Below the pieces are notes generated by a model. That model was not told where the DNA came from and searched no databases. It worked only from the letters and a program-made list of their open reading frames with translations. The translations under genes and the position numbers were made by a program. DNA of 64,000 nt, taken from the NCBI RefSeq assembly GCF_018141405.1, contig NZ_CP058648.1, positions 1,689,001 through 1,753,000 of the forward strand, read 5' to 3'. This stretch comes from Serpentinicella alkaliphila. GTDB lineage: Bacteria > Bacillota > Clostridia > Peptostreptococcales > Natronincolaceae. Numbering within the stretch: the stretch's first letter is position 1; every line of letters starts with the position of its first letter. Shown here piece by piece: positions 19,418 to 28,465 of this stretch.

Positions 19418-19445
19418 TGTTATTAATTTATGTTCTGAAGTCAGG

Positions 19446-19497
19446 TTTTATTATTTGATGATCCGTTCTGAAGCCAAAAGCCTCATGAAGTGCATCT
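19446..19497. repeat. 52-bp target-site duplication, right copy
   Basis: The exact repeat of 17292-17343, abutting the right end of IS-A. It lies inside the IS-B transposase gene. Confidence 0.9.
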
Positions 19498-21066
19498 GTA
19501 AAATCTGTGCGTGTGTAAGTTGGAATATAGCCATCGCCAAGGATTTCATAAAAATTCATACCCCTTAACTCTCGTATGATTTCAGTACAGGTGAACTTGT
19601 TATCTAAGTGTTTTTCAAGATATCTATAAAGCACCATTGCCAAGAAACAAGTTGTAAAGTGTGCTTCTATACGATCATCTCTTGTTAAGTACACTGATCT
19701 TGCCTTAAATTCACTTTTCATAATTCTAAAGCATTCTTCAATCTCCCAACGTTTATGATTAACTTTAATAATTTCAGAAGCTTCATCTTCTAAATTTGTG
19801 CATACAGCATAAAAACCATCATATGCCTCTTCTTTTGATATAATATCTGAATCCAGTCGATAGAGGTCCTTTTCTGCCACCTCACCATCTGATGTAACGC
19901 TTGTTTTTCCTATAAATCTTTTGTAATCGTTCTGATTACACTTGTTGAGTTTTTGATGGATTGTTTTCTATTACCTTAACAAAGACGCTCAATTTGTTTA
20001 TTTCGAATTTTTCTTTGATAGTCTCTATATTTAATTGAATAAGTTACAATTAGCTTTTGTTCCAAACCATTTTCTTTAATCCATCGCTCTTTATAAAAAG
20101 TAATATCTGCAAAATTGTCTTCTTCAATATCAGAGATATCGAAAACCTTACTACTACCACTTAAACTCCATCCTTCGCTAGAAAGTGCCCATTCTTTAAG
20201 ATGTTTTTTAAGTTTTTTGATTGACTGAGTGGTTATAAAAGCACGTCCACCTTGATCATTAAATTTCCTATTGTCATTTGACGCTAGTCCAGCATCTGTG
20301 CATACGACAAACTTTGAGAGTTTGAAATCATTAAGTATCTTCTGTTCTAAAGGCTTTAAAGTGAGCTGTTCATTAGTATTACCTTTAGTAATGCTAAATT
20401 CTAGTGGAATACCATCCCCATCCATAAAAAGACCCATTTGTACGATAGGATTAGGTTTGTGTTCCTTTGAATACCCATACTGTTTTAAGCCTTGCTCTTG
20501 CTCAATCTCAAAGAAGTAATTCGTACAGTCATAATAAAGAATTCCTGAATTACGCTTAGAAAGTTTATAACTATTTTTATAAAGCTCTGATTGAATATAA
20601 TCAGTTTCCTTAGAAATAACTTCAAGTGCTCTATAAATATGTTGAATATCAAAATCAGGTTTTTCTAAAAATCTAGTAGATAGGTTATAGGTTGAAAGCT
20701 TAGAACCAGGAAAGATAATTCTACCATATAAAAGTCTAGATAGTATGGAGTCAAGATTAAAAGTGAATTTATGGCGATAGGAAATCTCTTTACAGATTTT
20801 GTGAATCCCTAGATCATGATAAATCTTTTGAAGAAATAGATAGCCTCCATTAAAAGACAGTTGCTTATCTTTACCAATAAGTTTGTAGGCGAGTATTGAA
20901 CCATGATTGTACTATTTTCTTCTTTTTCTTTTTTATTAAGTTCATCGATATATTTCTTAGCCCATTCAATAGGGTCTTCCCCGTTTAACTTGTTAAGAAG
21001 CTCATCATATGTACCTAGTTTTTCAGCTTAAGAAGCTGCATGGCGAGTTATATCAAGGGATGTCAT
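19446..21066 (-). pseudogene. IS-B transposase body, multiple frameshifts and a stop
   Basis: Transposase fragments of the IS4/IS1634 superfamily in several frames. An N-terminal piece near 20880-21066 contains AEKLGTYDELLNKLNGEDPI preceded by an in-frame stop. A middle piece (19976-20437) contains MGLFMDGDGIPLEFSITKGN and FVVCTDAGLASNDNRKF, the second DDE Asp. A distal piece (19446-19880) contains RWEIEECFRIMKSEFKARSV, the Y/R-E-K block. The first 30 or so residues expected of the family are missing. At 19446 the frame is cut by IS-A. The true C-terminus is at 17250-17343. Confidence 0.8.
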
Positions 21067-21254
21067 TTATATTATCCGTATAAAAAATTATACATTCTTG
21101 TATATTCAGAGGTTTTGTATTTCTTCTAGGATAATCATTTCTCTCGGAGGATGATTCAGATTATCTTAGATCTAAGATAATCTGAAGGAAGCTGGAGGCA
21201 AAGCACAGAACTGAGGTACACACGAATCACATTCGAGGCTCAATCAAATGGATG

Positions 21255-21655
21255 AGGTTGCAAACATTACAAAATCGATATTTAAAACCATAATACAGAG
21301 AGAGCTTTAGCAAATCATCCGAAGGGTACTTCTCGCTTTTACTAACAAACTTTTTGACGGCTACCTTCATATTGTCATATACTACGGTTTGATAGACTCC
21401 ACCAATTCGATTTAAGAATTTAACATGAGCATCTAAGATAGAGCATCTCTAATGTAGTTACAGACAGTAGGATAGCTTATTACCATAACCTTCTTCTATT
21501 AGGCATTCATAAATATCAATTTTCTTCTTTTGCTGGTTACTTCTACCTGTTGCCTTTTTGATCTCATTTTCATTAAGGAAGAACTGAATTCTTTCAATTA
21601 TTGAATCAGAAAAGCTTTCTTCTAATACTATTACTACTATCGTATTAGGTTGTTC
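21255..21655 (-). pseudogene. istA: IS21-family IstA transposase remnant
   Basis: On the minus strand one frame reads FSDSIIERIQFFLNENEIKK and QKKKIDIYECLIEEGYG. Another continues SYPTVCNYIRDAL, and after an internal deletion a third reads FLNRIGGVYQTVVYDNMKVA, KSEKYPSDDLLKLSLYYGFK and YRFCNV. These are consecutive blocks of clostridial IS21 IstA proteins. The stretch between NYIRDAL and DAHVKF, about 70 residues in intact proteins and including a catalytic Asp, is gone. No istB is present. The remnant ends at the stop of the MFS gene. Bases 21067-21254 hold only a palindromic stretch near 21172 (TTATCTTAGATCTAAGATAA) and no gene. Confidence 0.7.
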
Positions 21656-21657
21656 TA

Positions 21658-22875
21658 TTAAACCAGCTGCTTGATATCAAATTCTTTTGTTGAAATATAG
21701 CTTGTTATTCCAACAACAATCATTATAATTCCAACTATTACCATCCAATTATTAACTCCTATGGTTTCAGCTATTGGACCTGCAATAAACATTCCAATTG
21801 GAGCTGCAAAACTCATAACGCTTGTAATAAGTGATAGGACTTTTCCTAAATTTTCTGGAGGTACAGATCTCTGAATATATGCTGTAAATGGAATGTTGAA
21901 CCCTGAACCTGTAGAACCCATTAAAAAAACTAAGATGCAAAATACCCAAAATAAGTTTGCAGGTATTAGACCAGCAATTATGGATGTAAGGCCGAGTAAG
22001 CCTGTAAAAAGAGATATCATTAGAAATTGTTTTTTTAATCCTCCGAAGACACTAATTAACATTGCAGCAACCAGCATACCTAATGAAAATAACGTTTGAA
22101 CCAAACCATTATGCCATGCGCTTCCGAAAAAATAATTACGAACCATCAAAGGAAGCAGAATTCCTAATGGGACAAAAACAATGGTAGATATAAGCATTGG
22201 AATTGAAAGCCTCAATAATGCTTTGTTTGATTTGATTGCAAGTATTCCTTGTTTCATATCTTGAAAGACATAAATTTTACCTGTTCGATTTGAGTTTAAC
22301 TGTGGGGTTTTTATAATTGTGAGTGTAACAATTGCTAAGAAAGCACCGAGAACATCTAGCAGCATTATCCACTGAAGATTTGTGATGCTCATTAATAGTG
22401 CACCAAGCATTGGTCCTAGCATTGTACATGCAGTATTTATCATCTGCCCAAAGCCTCCTGCTTTAGTCAACTCATCCTGAGGCACGATTTGTGGAATAAT
22501 TGCTTGTAATGCAGGCTTATGGAATGTTTCCCCCAAAGCTCTTACAAATAGAACTAAATACACTAGCGTTAATGAACGTATACCTAAAAAAAATAAAATA
22601 CCTAAAAGTAAACTAGATGCGGCTACAATACCATCAGCAAGGATAATTATTTTTTTTCGGTTAAACCTATCAATCCAAACTCCAGCGAATAGGCCTATAA
22701 TTGCTTGTGGTAATAACCCCGCTACACTTGCAATAGTAAGTGCAAGCGCAGATCCAGTTTCAATAGTAATCCACCAAATAATCGAAAACTGAACGGCACA
22801 AGAACTTAATAGTGAAAATGATTGACCAAAATATAATGCAAAGAATGACTTCTTCCAGGTATTTAACTGATTCAT
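21658..22875 (-). CDS. MFS efflux transporter, DHA3/macrolide-exporter-like
   Basis: A 405-residue, 12-span major facilitator. The opening FFALYFGQSFSLLSSCAVQF, the loop 2-3 signature GLFAGVWIDRFNRKKIIIL, and RALGETFHKPALQAIIPQIV are typical of the DHA3 group that includes the Mef macrolide exporters and many uncharacterised drug exporters. It follows the glycosyltransferase gene by 4 bases on the same strand, with its GGAGG ribosome site overlapping the glycosyltransferase stop, so the pair is translationally linked. The divergent TetR gene at 24249 is the likely regulator. The substrate is not determined; export of a glycosylated compound is a reasonable inference. Confidence 0.85.
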   Translation of the reverse strand: MNQLNTWKKSFFALYFGQSFSLLSSCAVQFSIIWWITIETGSALALTIASVAGLLPQAIIGLFAGVWIDRFNRKKIIILADGIVAASSLLLGILFFLGIRSLTLVYLVLFVRALGETFHKPALQAIIPQIVPQDELTKAGGFGQMINTACTMLGPMLGALLMSITNLQWIMLLDVLGAFLAIVTLTIIKTPQLNSNRTGKIYVFQDMKQGILAIKSNKALLRLSIPMLISTIVFVPLGILLPLMVRNYFFGSAWHNGLVQTLFSLGMLVAAMLISVFGGLKKQFLMISLFTGLLGLTSIIAGLIPANLFWVFCILVFLMGSTGSGFNIPFTAYIQRSVPPENLGKVLSLITSVMSFAAPIGMFIAGPIAETIGVNNWMVIVGIIMIVVGITSYISTKEFDIKQLV

Positions 22876-22879
22876 ATAA

Positions 22880-24127
22880 TTACCTCCGAAGACATTCCAT
22901 TATGACATTGGCGCAATCACTTGCACCATTTTCGGATGCAATCTTACTTCCAAGGTTTACTGAATTCTTTACAATATCATCACTCAGTGCATACTGAATT
23001 GCATTGGCAAGAATATTAGATGTAACTGATTTTTTAGGAAGTGGTTTTGCAGCAACACCAAGATCGTATGCACGATGGGCCCAAGCAAATTGATCATTTG
23101 AAAAGGGTATTATCACGCTAGGAACTCCTGCTTTGAAGCCAGCTGCAGTAGTACCTGCCCCACCATGATGACATACAGCTGATACTTTATCAAATAACCA
23201 TGAATGAGGGATGCTATCTATAGCTAATATGTTATCAGTTATGTTTGGAGGAGTACCCATTCCGCAGATAATTCCTCGCTTACCAGTTTTGTTGATTGCA
23301 TCTACTGCAAGCTCAGCTAAATCTTTATGTTTTCCTAATGATGTCATGCTACCAAAACCAATATAAACAGGTTTCTCACCTTTGTCCAGGAACTTAGCTA
23401 GCTTAGTATCAGGTATATACTCACTCGGTTCCTCGACAAACCAATAGCCATATTGATGTATATTTTTATTCCAGTCGTTAGGTCGCTCAAACACAAAGTT
23501 ACTGCATGATACTATAGCTGGATGCATTAAATCACTGTGTTTTTCAAAAGGACAACCAAAACTTTCTGGTAGTTTTCCGAATTTTTCTTTCCAGAAGCCT
23601 TTTACAGAATCTTTAGATGCCATCCATAACATTCCTTGAAGCATAGAGTAACTAATTGATTTAGTTATAGGATTTGAAGGTGATTTTCCATACATAACAA
23701 CTGACAAGTACTCACTTGTTTTGTGCATAGGAAATGGCGATGCTAAGACAGATGGGATTGCAAATTTTTGTGCTGCAAAATATCCAATTGAACACCCGGG
23801 GTGATAGATAATCAACTCACTTCCCTCACAAGCTGAGTAGTAGTCGTTTACCATATGGACTCCATATTCCTTCATTTTGTTAAAAGTCAAAAGCATCTTT
23901 AGGGGATTATCTGATGATCCTGCTGCCTCAAGAAGCTTCGGATCCACATTAAGGGTTTCAATATCAGCCTCAATTGGGTAAATATCTATTCCATAATTTT
24001 GAATAAAGCCCTTAAAGCTCTTACTTGCTGTGATGCGTACATCCTTTCCCATTTTCTTAAGCTCCTGTGCAAGTGCTATATAGGGCTGGAAATCTCCTCG
24101 TGAACCTGAGCATAGAATAGTAATCAT
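22880..24127 (-). CDS. UDP-glycosyltransferase (GT1, MGT/sterol-glucosyltransferase-like)
   Basis: A 415-residue GT-B fold enzyme that transfers a sugar from a nucleotide donor to a lipophilic acceptor. The N-terminus ITILCSGSRGDFQPYIALAQ is the acceptor-side signature of sterol and rhamnosyl-type UGTs. The C-terminal donor-binding motif is VCHHGGAGTTAAGFKAGVPS followed by PFSNDQFAWA. VYIGFGSMTS precedes it. AAGGAGG lies before the ATG. It pairs with an MFS exporter, with a TetR gene divergent, a layout used by antibiotic inactivation/export or small-molecule biosynthesis modules. Which of these applies is not decidable from sequence. Confidence 0.85.
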   Translation of the reverse strand: MITILCSGSRGDFQPYIALAQELKKMGKDVRITASKSFKGFIQNYGIDIYPIEADIETLNVDPKLLEAAGSSDNPLKMLLTFNKMKEYGVHMVNDYYSACEGSELIIYHPGCSIGYFAAQKFAIPSVLASPFPMHKTSEYLSVVMYGKSPSNPITKSISYSMLQGMLWMASKDSVKGFWKEKFGKLPESFGCPFEKHSDLMHPAIVSCSNFVFERPNDWNKNIHQYGYWFVEEPSEYIPDTKLAKFLDKGEKPVYIGFGSMTSLGKHKDLAELAVDAINKTGKRGIICGMGTPPNITDNILAIDSIPHSWLFDKVSAVCHHGGAGTTAAGFKAGVPSVIIPFSNDQFAWAHRAYDLGVAAKPLPKKSVTSNILANAIQYALSDDIVKNSVNLGSKIASENGASDCANVIMECLRR

Positions 24128-24149
24128 ATATTAACCTCCTTGAACAATC

Positions 24150-24213
24150 CAACATCATGTTGTATGATATAATTATAAAATCTTAGATAAAAATCATCAA
24201 CCAACAATATTGT
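24150..24213. promoter_or_regulatory. Divergent control region with two candidate TetR operators
   Basis: Between the glycosyltransferase and tetR starts are two short palindromes with similar half-sites: CAACAT-C-ATGTTG at 24150-24162 and ACAATATTGT at 24204-24213 (in context CAACAATATTGTGTT). Both could bind the adjacent TetR dimer. This is read from symmetry only. Confidence 0.4.
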
Positions 24214-24248
24214 GTTATTTGTCGGATTTGAAAAGGGGTAATTTAATC

Positions 24249-24812
24249 ATGAATAAAAGAACGGAAATTACTGCGCAGACAAAACAAAATCTTATGGATG
24301 CCTTTTGGGATTTATATTGTGAAAAAAGAATTGAAAAAATTACTGTTAAAGAAATCGCAAATAAAGCGGGATATAATAGGGGAACTTTCTATGAGTACTT
24401 CACAGATGTTTATAATGTACTGGATGAAATTGAAAACTCACTAATCCCTTCTCTTGATGAGTTGCCCCCGTTTTCAACACCAACAGGAACAATTGGGATG
24501 CCATTAGATGTATTTTTTAATGTATGGGAACAAAATGCTAAGTACTATTCGGTATTGCTTGGAGATAAAGGTGATCCGGCTTTTGCGAGAAAGTTAAAGA
24601 ATTCCATTAAACCGACAATTATGAAAGTGCTTGAAGATAAGCCTGACATTGATTTAAGAGAAATAGATTATATTCTGGAATATACACTTACTGCTATGAT
24701 TGGCATTATGAGTTATTGGTTTATAAAAGAAATGACTCTTTCAAGGGATAGACTGTTTATTCTTATTCACAGGTTGATGGAAGATGGAGTAACGAGTCAC
24801 TTGCCACTATAG
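24249..24812 (+). CDS. TetR/AcrR-family transcriptional regulator
   Basis: A 187-residue repressor. The N-terminal helix-turn-helix is KITVKEIANKAGYNRGTFYEYF (written across about residues 27-48), a standard TetR recognition helix ending in FYEYF. The C-terminal ligand-binding part is helical and less conserved. I chose the ATG at 24249, 7 bases after AAAAGGGG; the in-frame TTG at 24210 precedes the ribosome site. It is transcribed away from the glycosyltransferase/MFS pair, which it most likely represses. Confidence 0.85.
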   Translation: MNKRTEITAQTKQNLMDAFWDLYCEKRIEKITVKEIANKAGYNRGTFYEYFTDVYNVLDEIENSLIPSLDELPPFSTPTGTIGMPLDVFFNVWEQNAKYYSVLLGDKGDPAFARKLKNSIKPTIMKVLEDKPDIDLREIDYILEYTLTAMIGIMSYWFIKEMTLSRDRLFILIHRLMEDGVTSHLPL

Positions 24813-25260
24813 CATATGAAACCGAAGAGCGTGATTTCATAAGATCAAATTATTAGTGTTCAGAAGCTTAGCTAAAGAGGTAGATCATAGTTATTAAATC
24901 TTCGAAATTTACCTATAAGGGGCATTGGATTGTTTGTAATATTTTTCTTAGAGGTTTGATTAGAAATCAGAAATTACTTATATGAATTTCAGAAATAATG
25001 TTCCTAGACATGTTCCGGCATACGACCATTTCTCAAAAAACAGTGAAAAAGCTATTGAAATGTTACCACATACATCGGTGTCAAATTACCCTCTGACATC
25101 AATGCTATCAACACGTTGAGTGTGTTATGTTAATAAAGCAGAAATAGAGTATTCATATGTTCCCTCATACTAAGGTGGGGGGATTTTTTATATATATGGG
25201 GCCTAACTTTTTGTGCAGAACGAAGGATATTTGTGTTAATGTTTTGTTTTTGCGTAATTA
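24813..25260. other. Intergenic stretch without a supportable gene
   Basis: No convincing coding region. A 45-codon open stretch (24982-25119, MNFRNNVPRHVPAYDHFSKN...) has no ribosome site and no family I know, and may be debris of an older gene. A weak hairpin with a T-run (TCCCTCA...TGGGGGGATTTTTT, 25161-25190) could be a terminator. The promoter and operator of the next gene begin at 25261. Confidence 0.4.
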
Positions 25261-25299
25261 ATTATCCTGATTGACAGGATAATAGTATTACACTACAAT
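25261..25299 (+). promoter_or_regulatory. Consensus promoter with operator palindrome over the -35 box
   Basis: TTGACA at 25271-25276, a 17-base spacer and TACAAT at 25294-25299 make a sigma-A promoter. A perfect 9-bp inverted repeat, ATTATCCTG-ATTGA-CAGGATAAT (25261-25283), covers the -35 box. This is the expected layout for autoregulation by the TetR protein encoded 60 bases downstream. Confidence 0.7.
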
Positions 25300-25360
25300 A
25301 AAAACATATAAACAAAATGTTTTTATAATTATACAAAATATAAACTTGAGGTGAGATGCT

Positions 25361-25957
25361 ATGCCGAAATTTACAGAAATAGAAAAAGAAAGAATCAAGT
25401 TAGAAATGATGCAGGCTGCACATAAGAGTTTTATAGCAAAGGGGTTAAAAAATACATCTATTGAAGATATAACTTCTTCTGTGTCGATAGCAAAGAGTAG
25501 TTTTTATGTTTTCTTTGAATCAAAAGAGGTACTTTATCTCGAACTATTAGCCCTTGAAGGGCAAGAGATTGAAAAAAAGGTTTGGCCTAAGGTTGAGCAA
25601 GCCAAGGATGTACGTGATGCAATTAAGACATATCTATATGCAATGGCTTTGGAGTTGGAATCGAACATATTAACACAAAGGTTAATAACTGACATAGAAG
25701 AATACAAAATGGTAGCTCGAAAGGTAAATCCTCAATATGTAGCAACAAAGACTCTAAGAAGTATTGTTCCCCTTAAGGAATTTATCATGAAGAATAAGGA
25801 GTCAAAGAAATTAATCGATGAGGATGTAGAGGTTATTGCTGGTGTTATTCGATCAGCTTTAGCAATGATTATTCATAAAAAGGATGTTGAGGAGGATACT
25901 TATCCTAAAGTACAAGAAATTCTATTTAATGCTATAGCTAATGAACTTACGAAATAA
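25361..25957 (+). CDS. TetR/AcrR-family transcriptional regulator (second)
   Basis: A 198-residue regulator with an N-terminal TetR domain: helix-turn-helix SIEDITSSVSIAKSSFYVFF at about residues 30-49, then ESKEVLYLELL. The C-terminal domain is helical. GAGGTGAG precedes the ATG. Upstream lies a promoter overlapped by a perfect palindrome, suggesting autorepression. Downstream lie a broken MFS gene and a macrolide phosphotransferase gene on the same strand, so it probably controlled that resistance unit, with drug binding relieving repression. Confidence 0.85.
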   Translation: MPKFTEIEKERIKLEMMQAAHKSFIAKGLKNTSIEDITSSVSIAKSSFYVFFESKEVLYLELLALEGQEIEKKVWPKVEQAKDVRDAIKTYLYAMALELESNILTQRLITDIEEYKMVARKVNPQYVATKTLRSIVPLKEFIMKNKESKKLIDEDVEVIAGVIRSALAMIIHKKDVEEDTYPKVQEILFNAIANELTK

Positions 25958-26017
25958 TCCTCTAATCAAAATTGGATTTGAAGATACATTATATTGCAAA
26001 TTTTAGGAGGGGTCTCA

Positions 26018-26041
26018 ATGAGAGGTAATTTTTTTATATAA
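26018..26041 (+). other. Possible 7-codon leader ORF with strong ribosome site
   Basis: AGGAGGGG then, 6 bases later, ATG and MRGNFFI-stop. It lies about 65 bases before the start of the MFS pseudogene, in a resistance unit. Short leaders control many macrolide-resistance genes, but it may equally be the scar of a deletion. Confidence 0.25.
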
Positions 26042-26105
26042 GATTAAGAGGGTAAGGTTGAGCTCTCAATGTCTCAAGAGAAGTTGAAATTGAGGTGATA
26101 CGTCA

Positions 26106-27367
26106 ATGAAATCTGAAAAGACAATAATGAATAAAAATTGGTAGGATGGTATCAGATACAGGATCAACTATTCAGATGATTATTATGCACCTATATATTT
26201 TTGATATTGGCGGCACAGCTGCAACAATAGGAATTTTTTTATTTCTGTCATTTTTACCTACACTTATTATTTACCCCTTTGCAGGAGTGTTTGGCGATAG
26301 GTTGAATAGAAAAACTATTATGGTAGTAACAGATTTAATTAGTGCAGGAGTAATCTTAATGTTGGTCATACTGGCTTATTGGGATATGTCAAGTATAGGA
26401 ATTCTTCTAGTGGCGCAAGTAATAATAATTCTGATGAATGGACTATTTGAACCGGCAACACGAGGGATGCTACCACAACTTGTGTATAAGGAAGAAGTGA
26501 CACGTAGCAATGCCCATGGTATCCACTATGAGAGCTGCATCAATTGTGGTAGGACCAGTGATTGGCGCAGCCTTATATGCGAAGTTTGGTATGGTTATAG
26601 TATTTCTGGTTAATGAAGCTTCTTTCTTGTTGTCAGCAATCAGTGAAATGATGAGAGTACAAGTACATGACAGTAAAGTCAAAATCAGGCATCGTAGGCG
26701 TCTTTAAGGACATATTAGAAGGTATAGAATTTATTCGGTCAAATAGAATAATAGGTTTACTTTTCTTATTTTATTTAGCAAATTATATGATACTCCAACC
26801 AATTTTTAGTGTTATTTTACCTTTACTATTTAAAACTAGTTTGAATTTTTCCCATATATGGTACGGTTATATACAAGTGATTGTTATTTTGGGAGGATTA
26901 ATAGGAAGTATTTTCGTTGGAATATTATTTGAAAAGGATGGAGAGTTAAGAAAACCATTGGTGTGGGGAACTGGTTTGTAACGGTTGCAATGATTTTTTG
27001 TGTAGTTTTGATATTGCCTGGCAGTATATTTTTGTTGGGAAAAGATATTGTTTTATTATTTGTTTCGATTGCAGGAGCACTATGTTTGTTAAGTACAGCG
27101 AGTGCATTTATCATTATTCCAATTCAGGCACACATTCAAAAGGAGACACCAACACAATATATGTCTAGGGTATTTTCTATGATGGGTTTGCTGTCACGAG
27201 GGGGTATCCCCTTAGGAGCTTTGATTTATGGATTTGTCCTTGAGCGAATTTCATTGCACAGTACGATGTTTTCCATTACCTTAATAATGATAGCAACGTT
27301 CATAGGGATTGTTGTATTCCTATTAAGGGAAACTAGAGATTTAAAAGAGTCCAATGAGAGTATGTAA
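26106..27367 (+). pseudogene. MFS exporter pseudogene with several frameshifts
   Basis: A DHA3/Mef-like transporter broken into at least four frames. From the ATG at 26106 (after GAGGTGA) the first frame stops within 13 codons at TAG. Other frames continue: MVSDTGSTIQMIIMHLYIFD and GVFGDRLNRKTIMVVTDLIS (26146-26613), MVSTMRAASIVVGPVIGAAL (26510-26707), GVFKDILEGIEFIRSNRIIG (26667-26981) and VFSMMGLLSRGGIPLGALIY (26963-27367). Read in order they rebuild a normal exporter of about 410 residues with all major MFS landmarks. Each break is a small indel, so loss of function looks recent. It sits between a TetR gene and mph. Confidence 0.85.
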
Positions 27368-27419
27368 GGCGAAAAAGAATAATTTTAAATTGAATTAATA
27401 ATGCTAAGGAGTGATTTGG

Positions 27420-28343
27420 ATGAGTAGAACAAAAGAAGAAGTTGTTGAAATAGCAAAAAAGCATGGCTTAAAGATAAAAGAGGATATTTTGAAATTCAAT
27501 GAGTCAGGACTTGACTTCCAGGTGGTATTTGCCATTGATTTAGAAGGAAACGAATGGGTACTACGTTTTCCAAGGCGTGAGGATGTTATGTCAAAGACAA
27601 TAATGGAGAAAAAGGCATTAGATTTGGTGAATCGATATATTACAACATTTGAAGCACCGAATTGGTCTATCTATACAGGAGAGCTGATAGCATATAAGAG
27701 GTTAAATGGTTATCCGGCAGGAACAATAGACCATGAAATACAGAACTATATTTGGAAAATTGATATTAATAATGTTCCACATTCCTTTCATCAGACATTA
27801 GGGAGGGTATTAGCAAAGTTGCATAGTATTCCAAGGGAAGAGGCAAAAGAAGCTGGACTAGTGGTTTACACACCAGAAGAAGTAAGACAGTTAATGAAAA
27901 AAAGAATGGAAACAGTAAAGGCAAAATTTGGAGTCGGTGAAGCGTTGTGGAATAGATGGCAAATGTGGTTAAATAACGATAAATTGTGGCCAAAAGAAAC
28001 AGGTTTTATTCATGGAGATATTCATGCAGGACATACTTTAATTGATAATAATGCTAATGTAACTGGCTTAATTGATTGGACAGAAGCAAAGGTGGCAGAT
28101 GTATCAAATGATTTTGTATTCCAGTATAAGGCTTTTGGTGAAGAAGGACTTGAATCTCTTATCATTGCTTATAAAGAGGCTGGAGGATACCATTGGCCAA
28201 AGATGAAAGATCATATCATTGAATTAGTTGCCGCCTACCCAGTTGATATTGCGGAATTTGCTATCACATCTAGTTTGGAAGAATATGAACAGTTGGCGAA
28301 ACAAACTTTAGAGGTTGAGACTGCTTTTGGTAAGTTTGTATAA
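27420..28343 (+). CDS. mph: Macrolide 2'-phosphotransferase (Mph family)
   Basis: Inactivates macrolides by GTP-dependent phosphorylation of the 2'-OH of the desosamine sugar, in the cytoplasm. The 307-residue length fits the Mph family. The kinase fold shows the nucleotide-binding region with [20 protein letters not shown], the catalytic loop [15 protein letters not shown] (His198, Asp200) and the metal-binding Asp in [17 protein letters not shown], all characteristic of Mph enzymes including the intrinsic Bacillus types. The ATG at 27420 lies 8 bases after AAGGAG; the in-frame GTG at 27411 overlaps that site. It is the only intact gene of its TetR-MFS-mph unit. Actual drug spectrum is unknown. 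Confidence 0.87.
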   Translation: MSRTKEEVVEIAKKHGLKIKEDILKFNESGLDFQVVFAIDLEGNEWVLRFPRREDVMSKTIMEKKALDLVNRYITTFEAPNWSIYTGELIAYKRLNGYPAGTIDHEIQNYIWKIDINNVPHSFHQTLGRVLAKLHSIPREEAKEAGLVVYTPEEVRQLMKKRMETVKAKFGVGEALWNRWQMWLNNDKLWPKETGFIHGDIHAGHTLIDNNANVTGLIDWTEAKVADVSNDFVFQYKAFGEEGLESLIIAYKEAGGYHWPKMKDHIIELVAAYPVDIAEFAITSSLEEYEQLAKQTLEVETAFGKFV

Positions 28344-28465
28344 TTAGATTGGAATAAAGAGGAAATCTAAGTTTAAACTTAAAGGAGATAGAAGTTAAAA
28401 GCTATGCCGTTATAAGAATAATACAAACATGGGTGCACAGGTGCTTACTATGTCAATTAACTGAA

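Larger units (their letters stand above)
17344..19445 (-). mobile_element. IS-A: IS1634-type insertion sequence, 2102 bp, complete ends
   Basis: The ends are 16-base imperfect inverted repeats: CCTGACTTTGGAACAT at 17344-17359 and the complement of ATGTTCTGAAGTCAGG at 19430-19445 (14 of 16 match). They are flanked by an exact 52-bp direct repeat. Inside is one transposase, in two frames, on the minus strand. A minus-strand terminator follows the transposase (17370-17414: AAAAAGTGCTG / CAGCACTTTTT). A second one (19377-19417) lies between the right end and the transposase start and would block read-in from outside. A small palindrome (CACGAC-AA-GTCGTG, 19345-19358) lies near the probable promoter. 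Confidence 0.9.
17180..21066 (-). mobile_element. IS-B: decayed IS4/IS1634-superfamily element, split by IS-A
   Basis: The coding strand is minus. Its pieces are 17250-17343 (the last 31 residues of the transposase, ending in a normal stop) and 19446-about 21066 (the rest). They are separated by the inserted IS-A, with a 52-bp repeat on both sides. The outer ends of IS-B could not be fixed because no terminal inverted repeats were recognised near 17000-17180 or 21060-21130. The element is full of frame breaks and is certainly inactive. Confidence 0.75.
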
